Source: Papilionanthe hookeriana x Papilionanthe teres (Eukaryota > Streptophyta > Magnoliopsida > Asparagales > Orchidaceae). From it: a stretch of 64,000 nucleotides of DNA. The notes under the pieces are model-generated. The model made no database searches, was not told the origin of the DNA, and saw nothing but the letters and a program-made list of their open reading frames with translations. The translations under genes and the position numbers were made by a program. The stretch is from contig CM040422.1 of NCBI GenBank assembly GCA_022702705.1, positions 41,067,270 to 41,131,269 of the forward strand, read 5' to 3'. Each line of letters starts with the position of its first letter. Within the stretch, counting starts at the first letter, position 1. Positions 25,601 to 36,071 of the stretch are shown here, piece by piece.

Positions 25601-28600
25601 TGTTATGCTAGTTAGATTTTTCTTTTGTTTAATTTCATTTTGACATGTTTAGTTTAGATATAATATCTACTGCACAATGTTATGTATTAAGTATATTTGC
25701 AAGAGTTTTGATAGAACTTTGTGGTAGATAGAATTTATACTCTTTTTCTTCATGTTTACAATTTATGTATTGAATGTTATACATGTTAATTTAAGTTTGG
25801 AGGAAGAAGAAAAACTTATAAAAACTAGCTTTACTTGTCCTCAATATACTACATTTAAAAATTATTTTGAAATAACATATGGTATGTGGTGTTATCTTTA
25901 GAGAATTATTTTTTTTTATTCTATGAATGTTATAGTAGACTTAAATTAAAATTGTTTTTGTGATAAGGGGTAATTCTAAAATTAAGATATTTAGTATAAG
26001 GGAATAGGGATATGCTTTTACTATTTATAGTAGGAAAAATTGTATTTTTGAAATACTAGGAATCTTAGATTTAAACTTTAGAAAGAATTGAGACTCTATG
26101 AAAAATCATTTTTAAAACTAATACACATTATCAAGTAAAGAAATGTGAAAAGTTTTTAACTTTAAGGGAAGAATGGTGAAGTTCAAAATCATTAAAGACT
26201 ATCAAGATATAGTAATCATCACATAAAAAGGTAAAGATTAAAAAGATCTTGAAAGCAAAGAAAAAGAAAAAAATAAAGAAAAGTAAAATAAAAATATGTT
26301 GGGAGAAGCTTGAAGAGACGCCTAATTAAAAATTGGTTTCATTTGAATCATCTTAATGGAATAAACCAAATTACACTTCTGAGCTTACTATCCATTTTAA
26401 ATGTATTAATCAAATCTTTACTAATAGAGTTCTCATATAATTCTATTTTTTAATTATTCTAGGATTCCTAAATCTGACACACTACAATTATTTCTGAAAT
26501 GAGTAAAAAATCAGAATTTCTAACTAGATTACCGGATATTCTTATAACCTAATTCAAACCAGAGTTATTGAAAATTTTTCGAAAGTTACACTATCGCATT
26601 TATTAAGAAAAACTATAAGAATCATTAATAAAACTCACTACCATAAGTTAAAGCATTTGGTTTATAAAATATGAGAGTTATATGAGGACAAGTAATGTTT
26701 AAGTTTGGGGGAATTGACACACCTAAAAATGTGCTATTATTTATATACATTTTATGCTCATTTTTAATGATATTACATTTTAGGGGAGGGTATTTTGCGT
26801 GTTTTTTGTTTATGTACAAAAGATGGAGTTTTGGAGAAAAAGAAACAACAATGGAGTAAAACGTGGCCAAATGGAGCAAAGAAGCATAAAGTGAACTGGT
26901 GCCTAGGCGCCAACTTCTGGCACTTAAGCATTTGACCCTGTACGTGGAAACAAAAAGCCCGGCGCCATGGCGGCTAGGTGCCAAACAGTTATTGCATGAG
27001 TGCCTATGCGCCATAATGGTTTTTTTTTTAAATGTAATGTATTTGGACGAATTTTGAAACAGCATCTGAAGTGACTCTTGGGATTTCGAGGATTATTTTA
27101 AGGGTGTCTCTTCAAGTGACCCTCTCTATTGGTAAAAAGGAAGGCTTTTCTTCATTTGAAAGTCCTAGAATTCTCCAGGAAGGCCAAAAGGTCGTAGATA
27201 AGAGTAGAAAATGTAGATTTTTACCTTTTCTAGATAGAATGGAGAGGAGATTTTGAGAGATATCTATAAGAGATTGTATTAGCATTGCATGAATCAACAA
27301 GAAACTTTGTTGGTGGGATTTTCATCTTTTTTAAGAGGAAAAAACTAAGTATTATGTTCTTTATTATCTTGTACTGTTGTAAACACTTATTCAGTAGATT
27401 TTCCTTGATTTAATGAAGCTTTTTGTTGTATGTGACACATGCTTTGTGAATTAGAATTCTTGTGTTTTTCTTTTGCAATGAACTAGATAAATGTTTCGGA
27501 TGTTAAGATTTATCGTGACCCATAAAGACCAGGGAGAGCTTTGGCTTTAACAACTAGGAGGAACCACATCGAATTCACGGGTGAAGGAAAAATAATCCAA
27601 AGATTCAATGCAATCTTAGCAAGATATTCGTTGATTGGGTGTAAATTGGTATTTCTAGGGTGACATGCTAGATACCTACCAATTTGATCTAGGGCTTCAT
27701 ACCTTAAATCTAAGATTCAGCCAATTAAAGAGATATTAGGAAAAGAAGACTCAAGGGTGACAGGCTAGAAGTTTCGCCGTGACAATCTATTTATTATAAG
27801 GAATCGACCCTAGGTTAAATAAGCTACGTTATACACTAGGAAGAGGGTAACTTAGATATTTTCTCCTATTGTCACTGGTTACATTAGATTATTTGCATCC
27901 CATTCCTACACATTATCTAGGTCATCACAAGAGAAAGGTAATTTTTACACCTCAAAATTCACCAAACCAATTTATCTAGTTAGATTTATCTTTAGATTTA
28001 GGTTTATATTTATGAGCAGTTGTTAGAAAAATACCCTTAATAGACATTTCAAACTAAGACTTAATAGTAGTAGACAAGAACTAAGTCTATGAAATTTCTT
28101 ACATCGCTAATCTGTGGGATCGATACCCTGGGTTTTTGAAAGGAAACATATATTACTTGAACGATACGTATACTTGCCTAGAACCCCTAATGTGTAAACT
28201 AATAAATCAAATTCTAAACTATATAACATATCCATTTTACAAACTAGCCGCCTAAAGAAACTGTGTCAAGTTTTATTCCAGAAAACTAAATAACTGCGTA
28301 ATTGCGGGCCTGGTCAGCTACCGATCACAAGAATTTATCTTAGATCACCAAAAGTCGCTATCGACCACCAGTCGTTGTTGATCACCAGAATCTATAACTT
28401 TAATCCGCCCTATTATGGATATTATAGTCTCCTGCAACTATGACTTCCAGAGCCAAATACAGTTATTATAGTCTCTAATCGTGGCTTTAGTAGCTCTACT
28501 ACAACTGTCAAAACCATCAACTATAAGGTCAAATGCGACTTCGACTGCCACCACGACTATTATTGCCCCAACCCAACTACTATAGTTAGATAATAATAGT

Positions 28601-30344
28601 CATAGCTTCAATTAGCCTCAAACGTTATATATGTTAGGTTATTTTATTTCAAAACAGTTATGATTTTATTTCAAAACAGTTATGATTTCAACATGAACTG
28701 GTAATTACATATTCTCTAATCCAGTTGACAAGTAGGCCTTTGTATTCCTGATTACATAGTAGATTATTTTAAATGGGTCATACCCATGACTTTTTTCTCT
28801 TCTAGGGTTTTCCACGTAAAAAGAATTGGTGTCTCATCAAACTATTTTTCATTATTTGTATGGATGTTAGATCTTCGGGAACCGCTAAGATAAATTATCA
28901 CGCCACCATTGTAGATTTTCTAGCACGCAACAATAATCAATTAAATTTTTCTTACAATTTTTAAATACTCTCTTCAATGAGGTAATTCCTAAACTGCCAT
29001 AGGAATACCAACCAAAAAAATTTACAAATGCCCGGCCTCAATACAACATGACCTAATCATTCATAGAGAATTCATAAACCAATAATAAACGGATTAGCTA
29101 ATGCTCTTCATTTGGGAAATTATTTTGATTATTTTCATGATCGCACAAGCGGACTAAATAAAGTAAAATTCATTTGGATGATAACCTTTTTACTAAAAAT
29201 TATGACTGAGAAAAATTACTTTGGAAAAGCTTAACAGAACTTTAAAAAGGAAATTCCGATGTCAAAGACAGAAAAATAGGCCTCTCCAAACGACACTTAG
29301 AATAGATCTTGCCTTTTGAAGATTAGCGTGACTATGTTCAAAAATAGAATAGTCTCTCATGGAGGCTGGAGGGCCTCTTTAAAAGTTTTCCAGTTCAATT
29401 TTCTAAAATAATAGGAGCATAAAATATTACCGATTCCAGCTATTCAATCAAAAGATTAATTAAATAAATGCAATTCCCAGCCATCCAAACTGAATTGAAA
29501 GAACTTCATCCAGAACAGAACAAATTTTTGATGGCGCGCGTATGCAATCGGGTTCGGGCGGCACAACTTACAGCGCGTTTAGGAAGCCCAACTGCCCAGC
29601 TCACCAGACAGTACACCACTCCGACAAATAGATGTATGACAGAAACAAAGCTGCGAATCATAGAACACCAAGCACCAACAATCCATCAATCAAAAAACAT
29701 CAACGGGCCCCGCAACAAACCACGGAAAATACTTACTACGGATACGGGAAGTAATTGTAGATCTTCTTGTTCAGAATGTTGAAGATCACATTCAGAAAAT
29801 ACCTACAGTGGCAGAAACGGAGTTAAAGTCCAAGAGCTCACTCAATACACCAGAATTACACACCACTTTAACGGAATATTCGAACGCCGTACCACATGAA
29901 GAAGAAAGACCCCGTGATGAGAGCTTGGTACTTGACGGTGGACGGCACCGGCACTTGCCTGAGAAAAATTTCAGTGGCGGAGAAAAATTAAATCAGTAGA
30001 TTCTTTCATTCAAGGGAACACAAAAATTCACTTCAAGGATGAGACGGACCTCACCCCGCAGAATCGCTTTCTTCGGCAGGAGACGACGAGGCTGCGGCCG
30101 AGATCGGCGGGAGAATCTTATGTTTTCCGTCGATCGTCGGAAGAAGAGATGGAGTTATCCCTTGTAAGAGAAATGGGCGGAGCTGTCTTCCATAAATGAA
30201 GTTTCCACCGTCACCGACGAAAACGGTGTGGCGGGGGGCCGCTGGGACGGCGAGGGAGCCAGCTCTTGGTGATGATGATCGCTGAAGGCGGAGGAGTCCG
30301 GTAATTCCGCTAGCAGCACCCGAGAGGGAACCCGTGAAAGCCAT
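13694..30344 (-). CDS. TPT: Chloroplast triose-phosphate/phosphate translocator, 12 exons
   Basis: Inner-envelope antiporter that exports triose phosphate and 3-phosphoglycerate from the chloroplast in exchange for phosphate. Exons in transcription order: 30344-30055, 29958-29893, 29802-29737, 29650-29572, 17374-17254, 17155-17060, 16956-16844, 16763-16686, 15831-15715, 14763-14664, 14511-14411, 13711-13694. They total 1,245 bp (414 residues plus TGA) and every intron is GT-AG. Residues 1 to about 85 form a Ser/Ala-rich transit peptide containing GRQLRP, typical of TPT. The core has the drug/metabolite-transporter fold. Expected substrate residues are present: H188 in GHVTSN, K207 in HTIK, Y340 in FYHLYNQ, and K363-R364 in LKRVFVIG. 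The paired basic residues and close match to TPT favour it over the PPT, GPT or XPT relatives. The ATG at 30344 has G at -3 and G at +4. The frame stays open upstream, so a longer N-terminus cannot be excluded. No coding lesion is seen. Confidence 0.95.
16303..16442 (-). mobile_element. 5'-truncated LINE tail in TPT intron 8, with target duplication
   Basis: On the minus strand this reads as the 3' end of a plant LINE: the box GTAGCCGACCCCACTTAGTG, then AAGGCTTTG and a (TTG)n tail. CCTTGCTTCTA at 16292-16302 is repeated at 16443-16453, an 11-bp target-site duplication, so the insertion is only about 140 bp and both edges are defined. A SINE with a LINE-derived tail is the alternative. Confidence 0.8.
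18061..18920. repeat. Diverged tandem duplication inside intron 4
   Basis: 18064-18440 and about 18456-18920 are two direct copies (period near 392 bp). Shared landmarks are TATCAAGCTACTA, TATTAATTCATTAGCAATCT, ATATAATTGATGTAT and ACTATCTGTGA/ATTATCTGTGA. Copy 2 has about 115 extra bases (near 18690-18810); copy 1 has a short (AAT)n run at 18253-18273. Confidence 0.75.
19126..20751 (+). mobile_element. Athila-type LTR 1 of intronic chain
   Basis: Begins TGACACACCTAAAAT and ends GGGCCA, followed 6 bp later by a primer-binding site. It is collinear with 22912-24547 and 26715-28310. The LTR has a GC-rich palindrome cluster from about 19309 (GGCGCC, GGCGCCTAGGCGCC) and the GATACG(T)ATACTTGC segment shared with other Athila LTRs. 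Confidence 0.85.
20752..22911 (+). mobile_element. Gag-pol-less internal region 1
   Basis: Only 2.16 kb separates LTR 1 from LTR 2, and no gag, protease, RT or integrase is present. It holds the primer site, then a segment at 21073-21125 matching the conserved Athila post-integrase motif (GACGACGTTAAACC...GGCAACCCATAG), then a 3' UTR homologous to that of the full Athila element (GGAGAAGCTTGAGGA at 22501-22515), ending in the purine-rich AAATTTGGAGAAT. It is therefore a non-autonomous derivative. Confidence 0.8.
20758..20775 (+). other. Primer-binding site, tRNA-Asp type (decayed)
   Basis: TGGCTCCATTGTCGGAGA differs in a few bases from TGGCGCCGTTGCCGGGGA, which is present at 43152-43169 (minus) in the Athila element. 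Confidence 0.75.
22912..24547 (+). mobile_element. Athila-type LTR 2 of intronic chain (shared)
   Basis: Begins TAACACGCCTAAAAATGTG (first bases mutated from TGACACACC), preceded by a polypurine-like AAATTTGGAGAAT. It is followed by a degenerate primer site near 24560-24577 (TGCACCATTGTCGAGGAA). It serves as the 3' LTR of the left unit and the 5' LTR of the right unit. Confidence 0.85.
24548..26714 (+). mobile_element. Gag-pol-less internal region 2
   Basis: Collinear along its length with internal region 1: primer site, the GACGTTAAACCAAGCGCTTC motif at about 24900, and the same 3' UTR. It has no coding domains. It ends in a clean polypurine tract, AAGTTTGGGGGAAT, at 26701-26714. Confidence 0.8.
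26701..26714 (+). other. Polypurine tract before LTR 3
   Basis: AAGTTTGGGGGAAT directly abuts the TGACACACC start of the LTR, as expected for the plus-strand primer. Confidence 0.75.
26715..28310 (+). mobile_element. Athila-type LTR 3 of intronic chain
   Basis: Third collinear LTR, starting TGACACACCTAAAAATGTGC and ending at GCGTAATTGCGGGCC. No primer site follows, so it is the terminal 3' LTR. I see no matching 5-bp duplication between its right flank and the left flank of LTR 1. Confidence 0.8.
28311..29571. other. Rest of intron 4; possible Copia-type LTR remnant
   Basis: Non-coding. 28628-28898 starts TGTTAGG and contains CTAGGGTTTTCCACGTAAA, a phrase common near the end of plant Copia LTRs, but the ends and a target duplication are not clear. 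A 22-26 bp direct duplication (TTTCAAAACAGTTATGATTT twice) lies at about 28641-28690. I recognise nothing in 28311-28627 or 28900-29571. Confidence 0.35.
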
Positions 30345-31091
30345 TGCGAGAGGGGAGAGAGTGAGAAGTAAGAGCGCGAGGATTTTGATAGATTTGGGTA
30401 ACACTGTTATTTGGGTGGAGGAGAATAGGATAGGGAAGACGAAGCTAAAGTTCTCTTGCTGGATTACATGCGCCAACATGGAGGATGTTTCGGTTCTCTT
30501 TTTTTTTTTTTCTTCTACCAAAAAATGGGAGGGCACAGATCTCGAGATAATTTGCCTAAGATTAAAATTTAAGTATTCATAAAATCTAACAACCAAATAA
30601 AGGAATAGTAACCCCAAGAATCTCACAAACATTAACGTGAGGCTTACTCAACACTTCCTCCAAAGATCACCAAGAAACAAACAAACTGGCCAGTCATACT
30701 AGAGTTGATCGTCTACTACTCTCAAAGTCAATCGGGTTCACTTATGGGGGAAGCCTACGTGTGCTACTTTACATTTTTCTCTTTTTTTCTACTTCTACCT
30801 CTAGGTTCCCACCGTTCTGATCTTTAAGCATGCCTCACAGGATAAATTTGAATTAAACATCGTAAAATGTGTAGCAAGCATGGAGTATGCTACCAAGAAG
30901 AAAGAAAGCAACATCAAAGAAGAGAAACACATCCCAAAGACTCTTAAACTTGGAACATGATATGGAGTTCAGGCAACATATTTGGAGCTTGAAACACTTT
31001 TTTTTGTAGTATTCCTAGAGACTTTGGCTTGGAAACGAGTCTGGCTCCCTAACAACCTCATAACGAGTCTTGCTCCTAAAGTTCGAAATGA
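30345..31091 (-). promoter_or_regulatory. TPT 5' leader and promoter region
   Basis: The minus strand upstream of the ATG is pyrimidine-rich (for example CTCACTCTCTCCCCTCTCGC), typical of a plant 5' UTR. I-box-like TTATC occurs near 30545. No convincing TATA box is seen. Athila sequence begins only 753 bp above the start codon, so the native promoter must be short or include the LTR. Confidence 0.5.
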
Positions 31092-31096
31092 GCAAC

Positions 31097-32669
31097 TGAC
31101 CCACTTTTAATATGTATGCAATTTATGTTTATAGCAACGATACCAAAAACTTGATCCCACTTTAAATATAGATATATGATTTAATGTATAATGTGGATTC
31201 TACGCAAGTATACGTATCGTATCAAGTAATACAAGGCTCTAATGGAGTCCTGGTTATCGATCCCACGGGAAGTTTTTAACAGATTTGTTATCGACTAAAT
31301 TTAAAGGAATTACTTACGAATAAAGTGAACGGAAATTCAAAGTAACTAAAATGAACTAAAAGTAAACTAATGTTTGAAATAAGTAGATTTAAATAATTCG
31401 GAAAAGTATCCTTCTCCTTGTTTTTTTAGAAAATTAAGTGAATGACGAATTTAAATAGAATCTTTGAATTGTATTGTGACAAATAGGAGCATTCCTATTC
31501 TTTACCCTTCTGGTCGAGTGCGAAGAACGTTGATTAATCACTATGTTTGATTGCGAATCGCGTGTAGAGTTGAGAGGATACTTGCTGCCACTTCGGAGCT
31601 CCACGTTCCCTCACTCGAGAGGCTAACATCTACACTTCGACTCTCAAACAATGGGACCGAATTTAGTATTTTAGTCACGTCACACTAAAATATCCAATTC
31701 TACGTCCGATAATTAATATTTCTCTATTTATTTTCACCCTCCTTCCAAGGTTTTGACTTCACTGAATATTGGATGTAATTTTTACTATAGTTGATAATTC
31801 AACATATTTTAACAACTCGATTGACTAGATTGAAAGTAAATTAAGTTTTAAGTAAAAAATTATCACAATTTATTTATATTATATTAGGTGCTTTATTTAA
31901 TTTCATCAATCCGCATAATTTTCATAAACAAGGAGAAAAACTAAGAAAACTACTCGGAATGCATGGGAATAAAACAAAGCATGGATTTCATTTAAAGTTA
32001 ACAACGATAAACAAAGATATTTATCTTAATTTCCTCCCACAGATTCATCGAAGTTCCTTTGACTTTTCCTTCTAAGATACAGCAAACTAAATAGCACTCA
32101 ACTAATGAACTCACTAAACACACTCAAACTCACTAAATTAGACACACAAATGACACTTAAGACAATAGAAAGAGACACTAAAAAGAGACACTGACTCTCT
32201 AAAATAGACACACCTAAACACTAGAATTCGGCCTCTATTTATAGAGGTAAGTAAAGTCCGAGGGTGCTTAAACACCTCTTCAAAAGTGTCCAGGTTCAAT
32301 GTATATGCATTTTGAACTGTCTCGCCGTCGGCGGGAAACGACCTCGCCGTCAGCGGGGCTTCTAGAAGGTCTTCAAACCGCGCGGTCTCACTGTCGGCGG
32401 GCTCGGGCTCACTGTCGGTGAGGTAGTTATAATTCCTTCAGAAATTCTCCTCACGATCTCGCCGTCGGCGGTCTTGATCTCGCCGTCGGCGACTTAGTTT
32501 AATTTGCATGAATTTCCTCCTTTTTGATCCAAATTTGCTCCATTTCATGCTTTTGCTTCCATCACTTATAAATCTTCATTCTCGCAATAAAATAAAGAAA
32601 ATACCTTTCTTTAAAGTGAAATTTCATCAAAAATAGATATGAATTTCTTGATGTATTTTTACGTGATCA
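31097..32669 (-). repeat. 3' LTR of the Athila element
   Basis: Minus-strand ends are TGATCAC...GGGTCA. It is nearly identical to 43176-44778. A cluster of CGCCGACGGCG-type palindromes lies at 32325-32495. The bases just upstream (AAGTTTGAGGATTT, minus) are a plausible decayed polypurine tract. Its 3' end faces TPT. Confidence 0.92.
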
Positions 32670-34026
32670 AAATCCTCAAACTTAATTATTACTCGTCCTC
32701 AAGTAATTTTAATACTAAATAAAAATAATGATTTCTATGATAGAATTTTTCAACTCAGATAATATGAATTAAATTTAAATAATATTATAATAAAGTTAAA
32801 TATAAATATTTTTGAGTAATTAAATTAACTTTATAGATATAAGATTACTTAGTTATCGAGTCTAAGATTTCTAGCTTTCTATTTATTTCAGGAATGATTA
32901 TATTTAAAATAGTAAATTACTTAAGATATTTAGATGATAGGAAATTCAGAAAATACTATTTAGTAAAATACTAATCCATAATATAAGTTTAGAAATATAA
33001 TTAAGATTTACTCTTTAGGTTGATTCCATTAAGCTCAATTTTTGATAAGGCATCTCCTCAAGCTTCTCCTCACTTATATTTTTCTTTTCATTTATTTTCA
33101 TTTTTTTTCTTTTCTTTTCTCTTTTCTTTCTTTTTCAAGTGAGGATCACTGTATCTGGATAGCTTGTTAATAATTTTGAACTTCAATTTCTCTTCCTAAA
33201 TTTGAAACTTAAAATATTTCTTTTGCTTATATATATTTCATAGCCTTTACTTCATTGAGTTTCTATCATTTCTTTTTCACTTAAATACTTAAGAATTTTC
33301 AATTTTTAGAATATAGTTTTCCTTACTTTAAATAATTTACTATATTCTTATTCTTTTTAACCAATATCTTATTCCATTAATTAATTGAATTACTAGAAAT
33401 ATTTTCTTTAACTTTATATAATAATTAAATAAAGTAATTCATGTTTATTGAATTGAAAATTACTATAGAAAATCATTTAATAATAATTTTTGAAAATAGA
33501 AATTGAGAAAAATTTTAATAATTAAATTTGTATTTTTACCTTTCCCAAACTTAAATTTTTCTATCTATACTATATAGTGAAAAAGGGAAAGTATATAAAT
33601 AAAATTCATCATACCTTTGAGCTTTAGGTATTTCTTTTTTTTGAAATTTTTGCAGGCTTTTTCATTACTTACAGATTTCATTACTTACAGAACCTGTACT
33701 GTTAGTATTCTTCCACATATAATATTTAAAAGAAAGTGCAGGCATGGAAATTTTAAAATAAGTATCAAACATAACAATTGAAAACTTAATCTATTACTAC
33801 ACATATATTTAAAACTTAAACAATACATTAAAGAAAGACTAACATTCTATATATATAAAAATTTGCAACTAATTTAACACACATAAGAAATCTAATATCA
33901 CAGCTCAAACAAACAAACAAACATACTAAGTCCAAAGTCCACAGAAAGTACAGATTAATCACATTCAAAATAATAAAGTTTGCAAAACAACAAATCTAAA
34001 CAAACCAAACAAACTAAACAAAAGCT
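32670..34026 (-). other. Athila 3' untranslated region
   Basis: AT-rich sequence without ORFs. It is homologous to the internal regions of the intronic chain: the minus strand has an A/G-rich run (33060-33135) and the GGAGAAGCTTGAGGAGATGC phrase (33047-33066). Confidence 0.7.
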
Positions 34027-35214
34027 CTAATCTTCTACATTAAAATCCCAAACTATGTCATCTCCCTGATCTCCAGGCTGAGAAGGCTGAGCAGGCTGGT
34101 ACTGTGAATATCGAGGGCACTCAGGAAAGACAACATCTAAATCACCACTCCTATATCGACGTTCAGCTTCATAGTATGCAATCTCGTACTCTGAATGTCG
34201 TTGGAGATATTCGCTATCATAATCGTGTCTTCTCTCCAAGCCTCCGATCCTTTGATCTATATGCTCAAATCTTCTTTCCATATTTTCTTCAAATAACTCA
34301 AAACTCTTTCTACTCAGGGTTAATTCATTCATCAGATCTTGAAGGGTAGGAGTGGTATACTGAGGGGTGGTTCATAACTAAGTAGAGGGTATATTTCTAC
34401 TTGAAGAAGGTACATAATCCCTTGTCTCAGATCTCTATCCTTCGTTGGATTCATATTTCTTTATATTAGCCTGAGTAAGGGGTTTCATAGGTTCAATCCA
34501 TTCTTCATCATCTCTTGCCTCTACCCTAGATAATTGGCAAAGTGCATAGATAAGATCAGGATGTCCTAGTCCTCCTCCACTTTCATTTCTAGCAGTGGCT
34601 AATATGTTTTTATATATAACATTTCCCACATTAATACTCTTTTGGTTCTGAATACAGAAATTCAGAACTGCTTTATCTCTTGTTACCTCGCTGTGGTGGT
34701 AGGTAGGTAACAAAGTAGAACAAATAAAATAATGCCAGGCTTTAGATGTTGCATTTAGCATAGAAAGAGGAAAGTTTACCCGTTCCCACTGCTTTATCTT
34801 CCAGACTCCTTTCCCATCAGTGAGAAAATCGATCACCTCTTCCAGTGGTCCTTCCATAGTTCCAAAAGTTTCATACTCGCTGGTGTAGGTGTCTCGTACT
34901 TCATAATAAGTGTTTATTCTAGCAGCGTTCAAATCTACAAAAAATCCTATAACCTTAACCGGTGCATCTTCAGCCTGTGTTAAATTTGTATAAAATTCCT
35001 TCACCACTTCCACAGCGGCTCTGTTGGTCACGTAGCAGAAGTTTTCCCATCCTCGCCCCTTTATAACTCGTTCCACTTCTCCTCCTGGATTCTTGAAAAC
35101 TCGATCTTGAATGCATTTTCTTGCTTGAATGTTTTGAAAATATCGAGTTTGTGCTCTTGCATTAATGAATCGGGTTTCGTCATAATCTACTCGTTGCTTT
35201 TGTCGTGGAGCCAT
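34027..35214 (-). pseudogene. Extra Athila ORF, distal copy (putative plant transposon protein)
   Basis: A single frame of about 396 codons from ATG at 35214. Residues 1 to 259 are open; then TAG, TAG and TGA interrupt a short stretch before the frame reopens to 34027. The N-terminal half has the pattern FVN/RVIKGRGWENFC, VKEFYTNL, VIGFFVDLNAARIN and a C-terminal SKAWHYFICSTLLPT...VLNFCIQ...GHPDLIYALC block, which I recognise as the domain often annotated 'putative plant transposon protein' found after pol in Athila-type elements. The tail contains a coiled-coil-like segment (ELFEENMERRFEHIDQRI). Its function in the element is not known, and no signal peptide or membrane span is evident. The protein name is by recognition, not a search. 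Confidence 0.75.
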
Positions 35215-35574
35215 TTCTATATCTGTGAAATTTGCAAAAATTTTAACTAAACTCCAAAATATTACTAAGAAGGCTTCCTACAACAACTAAAATCCATTTA
35301 AATCAATTTCTATGAAATTCTTCCAAGTATTTTTTTCTCATTTCAAAATTTTTCAAAATATCCCAATGTAGAAGAAATTCATGGTGAAAATCAAAATTTT
35401 TTGCATAGGAGTGAAGCTTTTACCAAGGGAAGATGAAATCCGGTGTCAAAAAGTGTTGAAATCACTTCAAATCAGAGATCTCTCAAGCCCTAGGTTGGTT
35501 TTTTCGAAAATTTGAGGAATGGGATAATGAATAGTGTCGGTTGACTGGTCAAATATAGGTCTTTTCACGTTCTC

Positions 35575-35725
35575 GCTGTCAGCGAGATTTTTCTCGCCGT
35601 CGGCGAGCTAATTAATTTCATAAGGCAAAAGTTTCGGGAAAAATCCGCCGTCGGCGAGCTCGTTTTCGCTGTCAGCGGGTTTTTCTCGCTGTCAGAGAGA
35701 TAATTCTCGCCGTCGGCGAGCTCCC
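35575..35725. repeat. GC-rich palindrome cluster upstream of distal ORF
   Basis: Several copies of CTCGCCGTCGGCGAG, a perfect palindrome around one T (arms CTCGCCG and CGGCGAG), and variants with CTGTCAG. It stands out from AT-rich surroundings and lies about 360 bp before the ATG at 35214. Confidence 0.85.
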
Positions 35726-36071
35726 AAAAATTTTAAATTTTTGAAATTCGTCAATCATTTTCAACCTCGAATTGCCCTTAATCAATCTTCCGATCACTTA
35801 ATTTAATAATAATACGAAGATTAGATACTTATACTCACAAAAAGTCACACAACACAAACGATATAACTTTATATATGAAATCCATGAAACTTACAATTTT
35901 CACACTAACAACTTCACACATACTTAACTTAAATGTTCAAATCCATAATACTCAGCATCGCAATCCAAACCACAACACTCTAAATGCTGAGACATAACAA
36001 TTTACATAAAATCTCATCAATTTTTAGATGATCAAATCAATGTTCGACTCATAATAAAACCTAACTCTAAA

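Larger units (their letters stand above)
17375..29571 (-). other. Giant intron 4 of TPT (12.2 kb)
   Basis: Donor GTAAGT at 29571-29566 and acceptor TAG at 17377-17375 bound a 12,197-bp intron between codon 167 (Ala) and codon 168 (Pro). The other ten introns are 80-951 bp. Most of the length is the plus-strand LTR chain at 19126-28310, antisense to TPT. The remainder (17375-19125 and 28311-29571) holds no exon that I can find, and none is missing from the protein. Confidence 0.9.

Noticed and set aside
29468..29999. Two plus-strand ORFs of 104 and 63 codons
   Set aside because: They lie antisense to TPT exons 2-4 and contain no recognisable protein.
30051..30632. Open reading frame of 193 codons on the minus strand as a free-standing gene
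   Set aside because: It is TPT exon 1 plus 5' leader: the frame downstream of 30344 is the transit peptide and a GTGAGG donor at 30054 joins exon 2 in frame.
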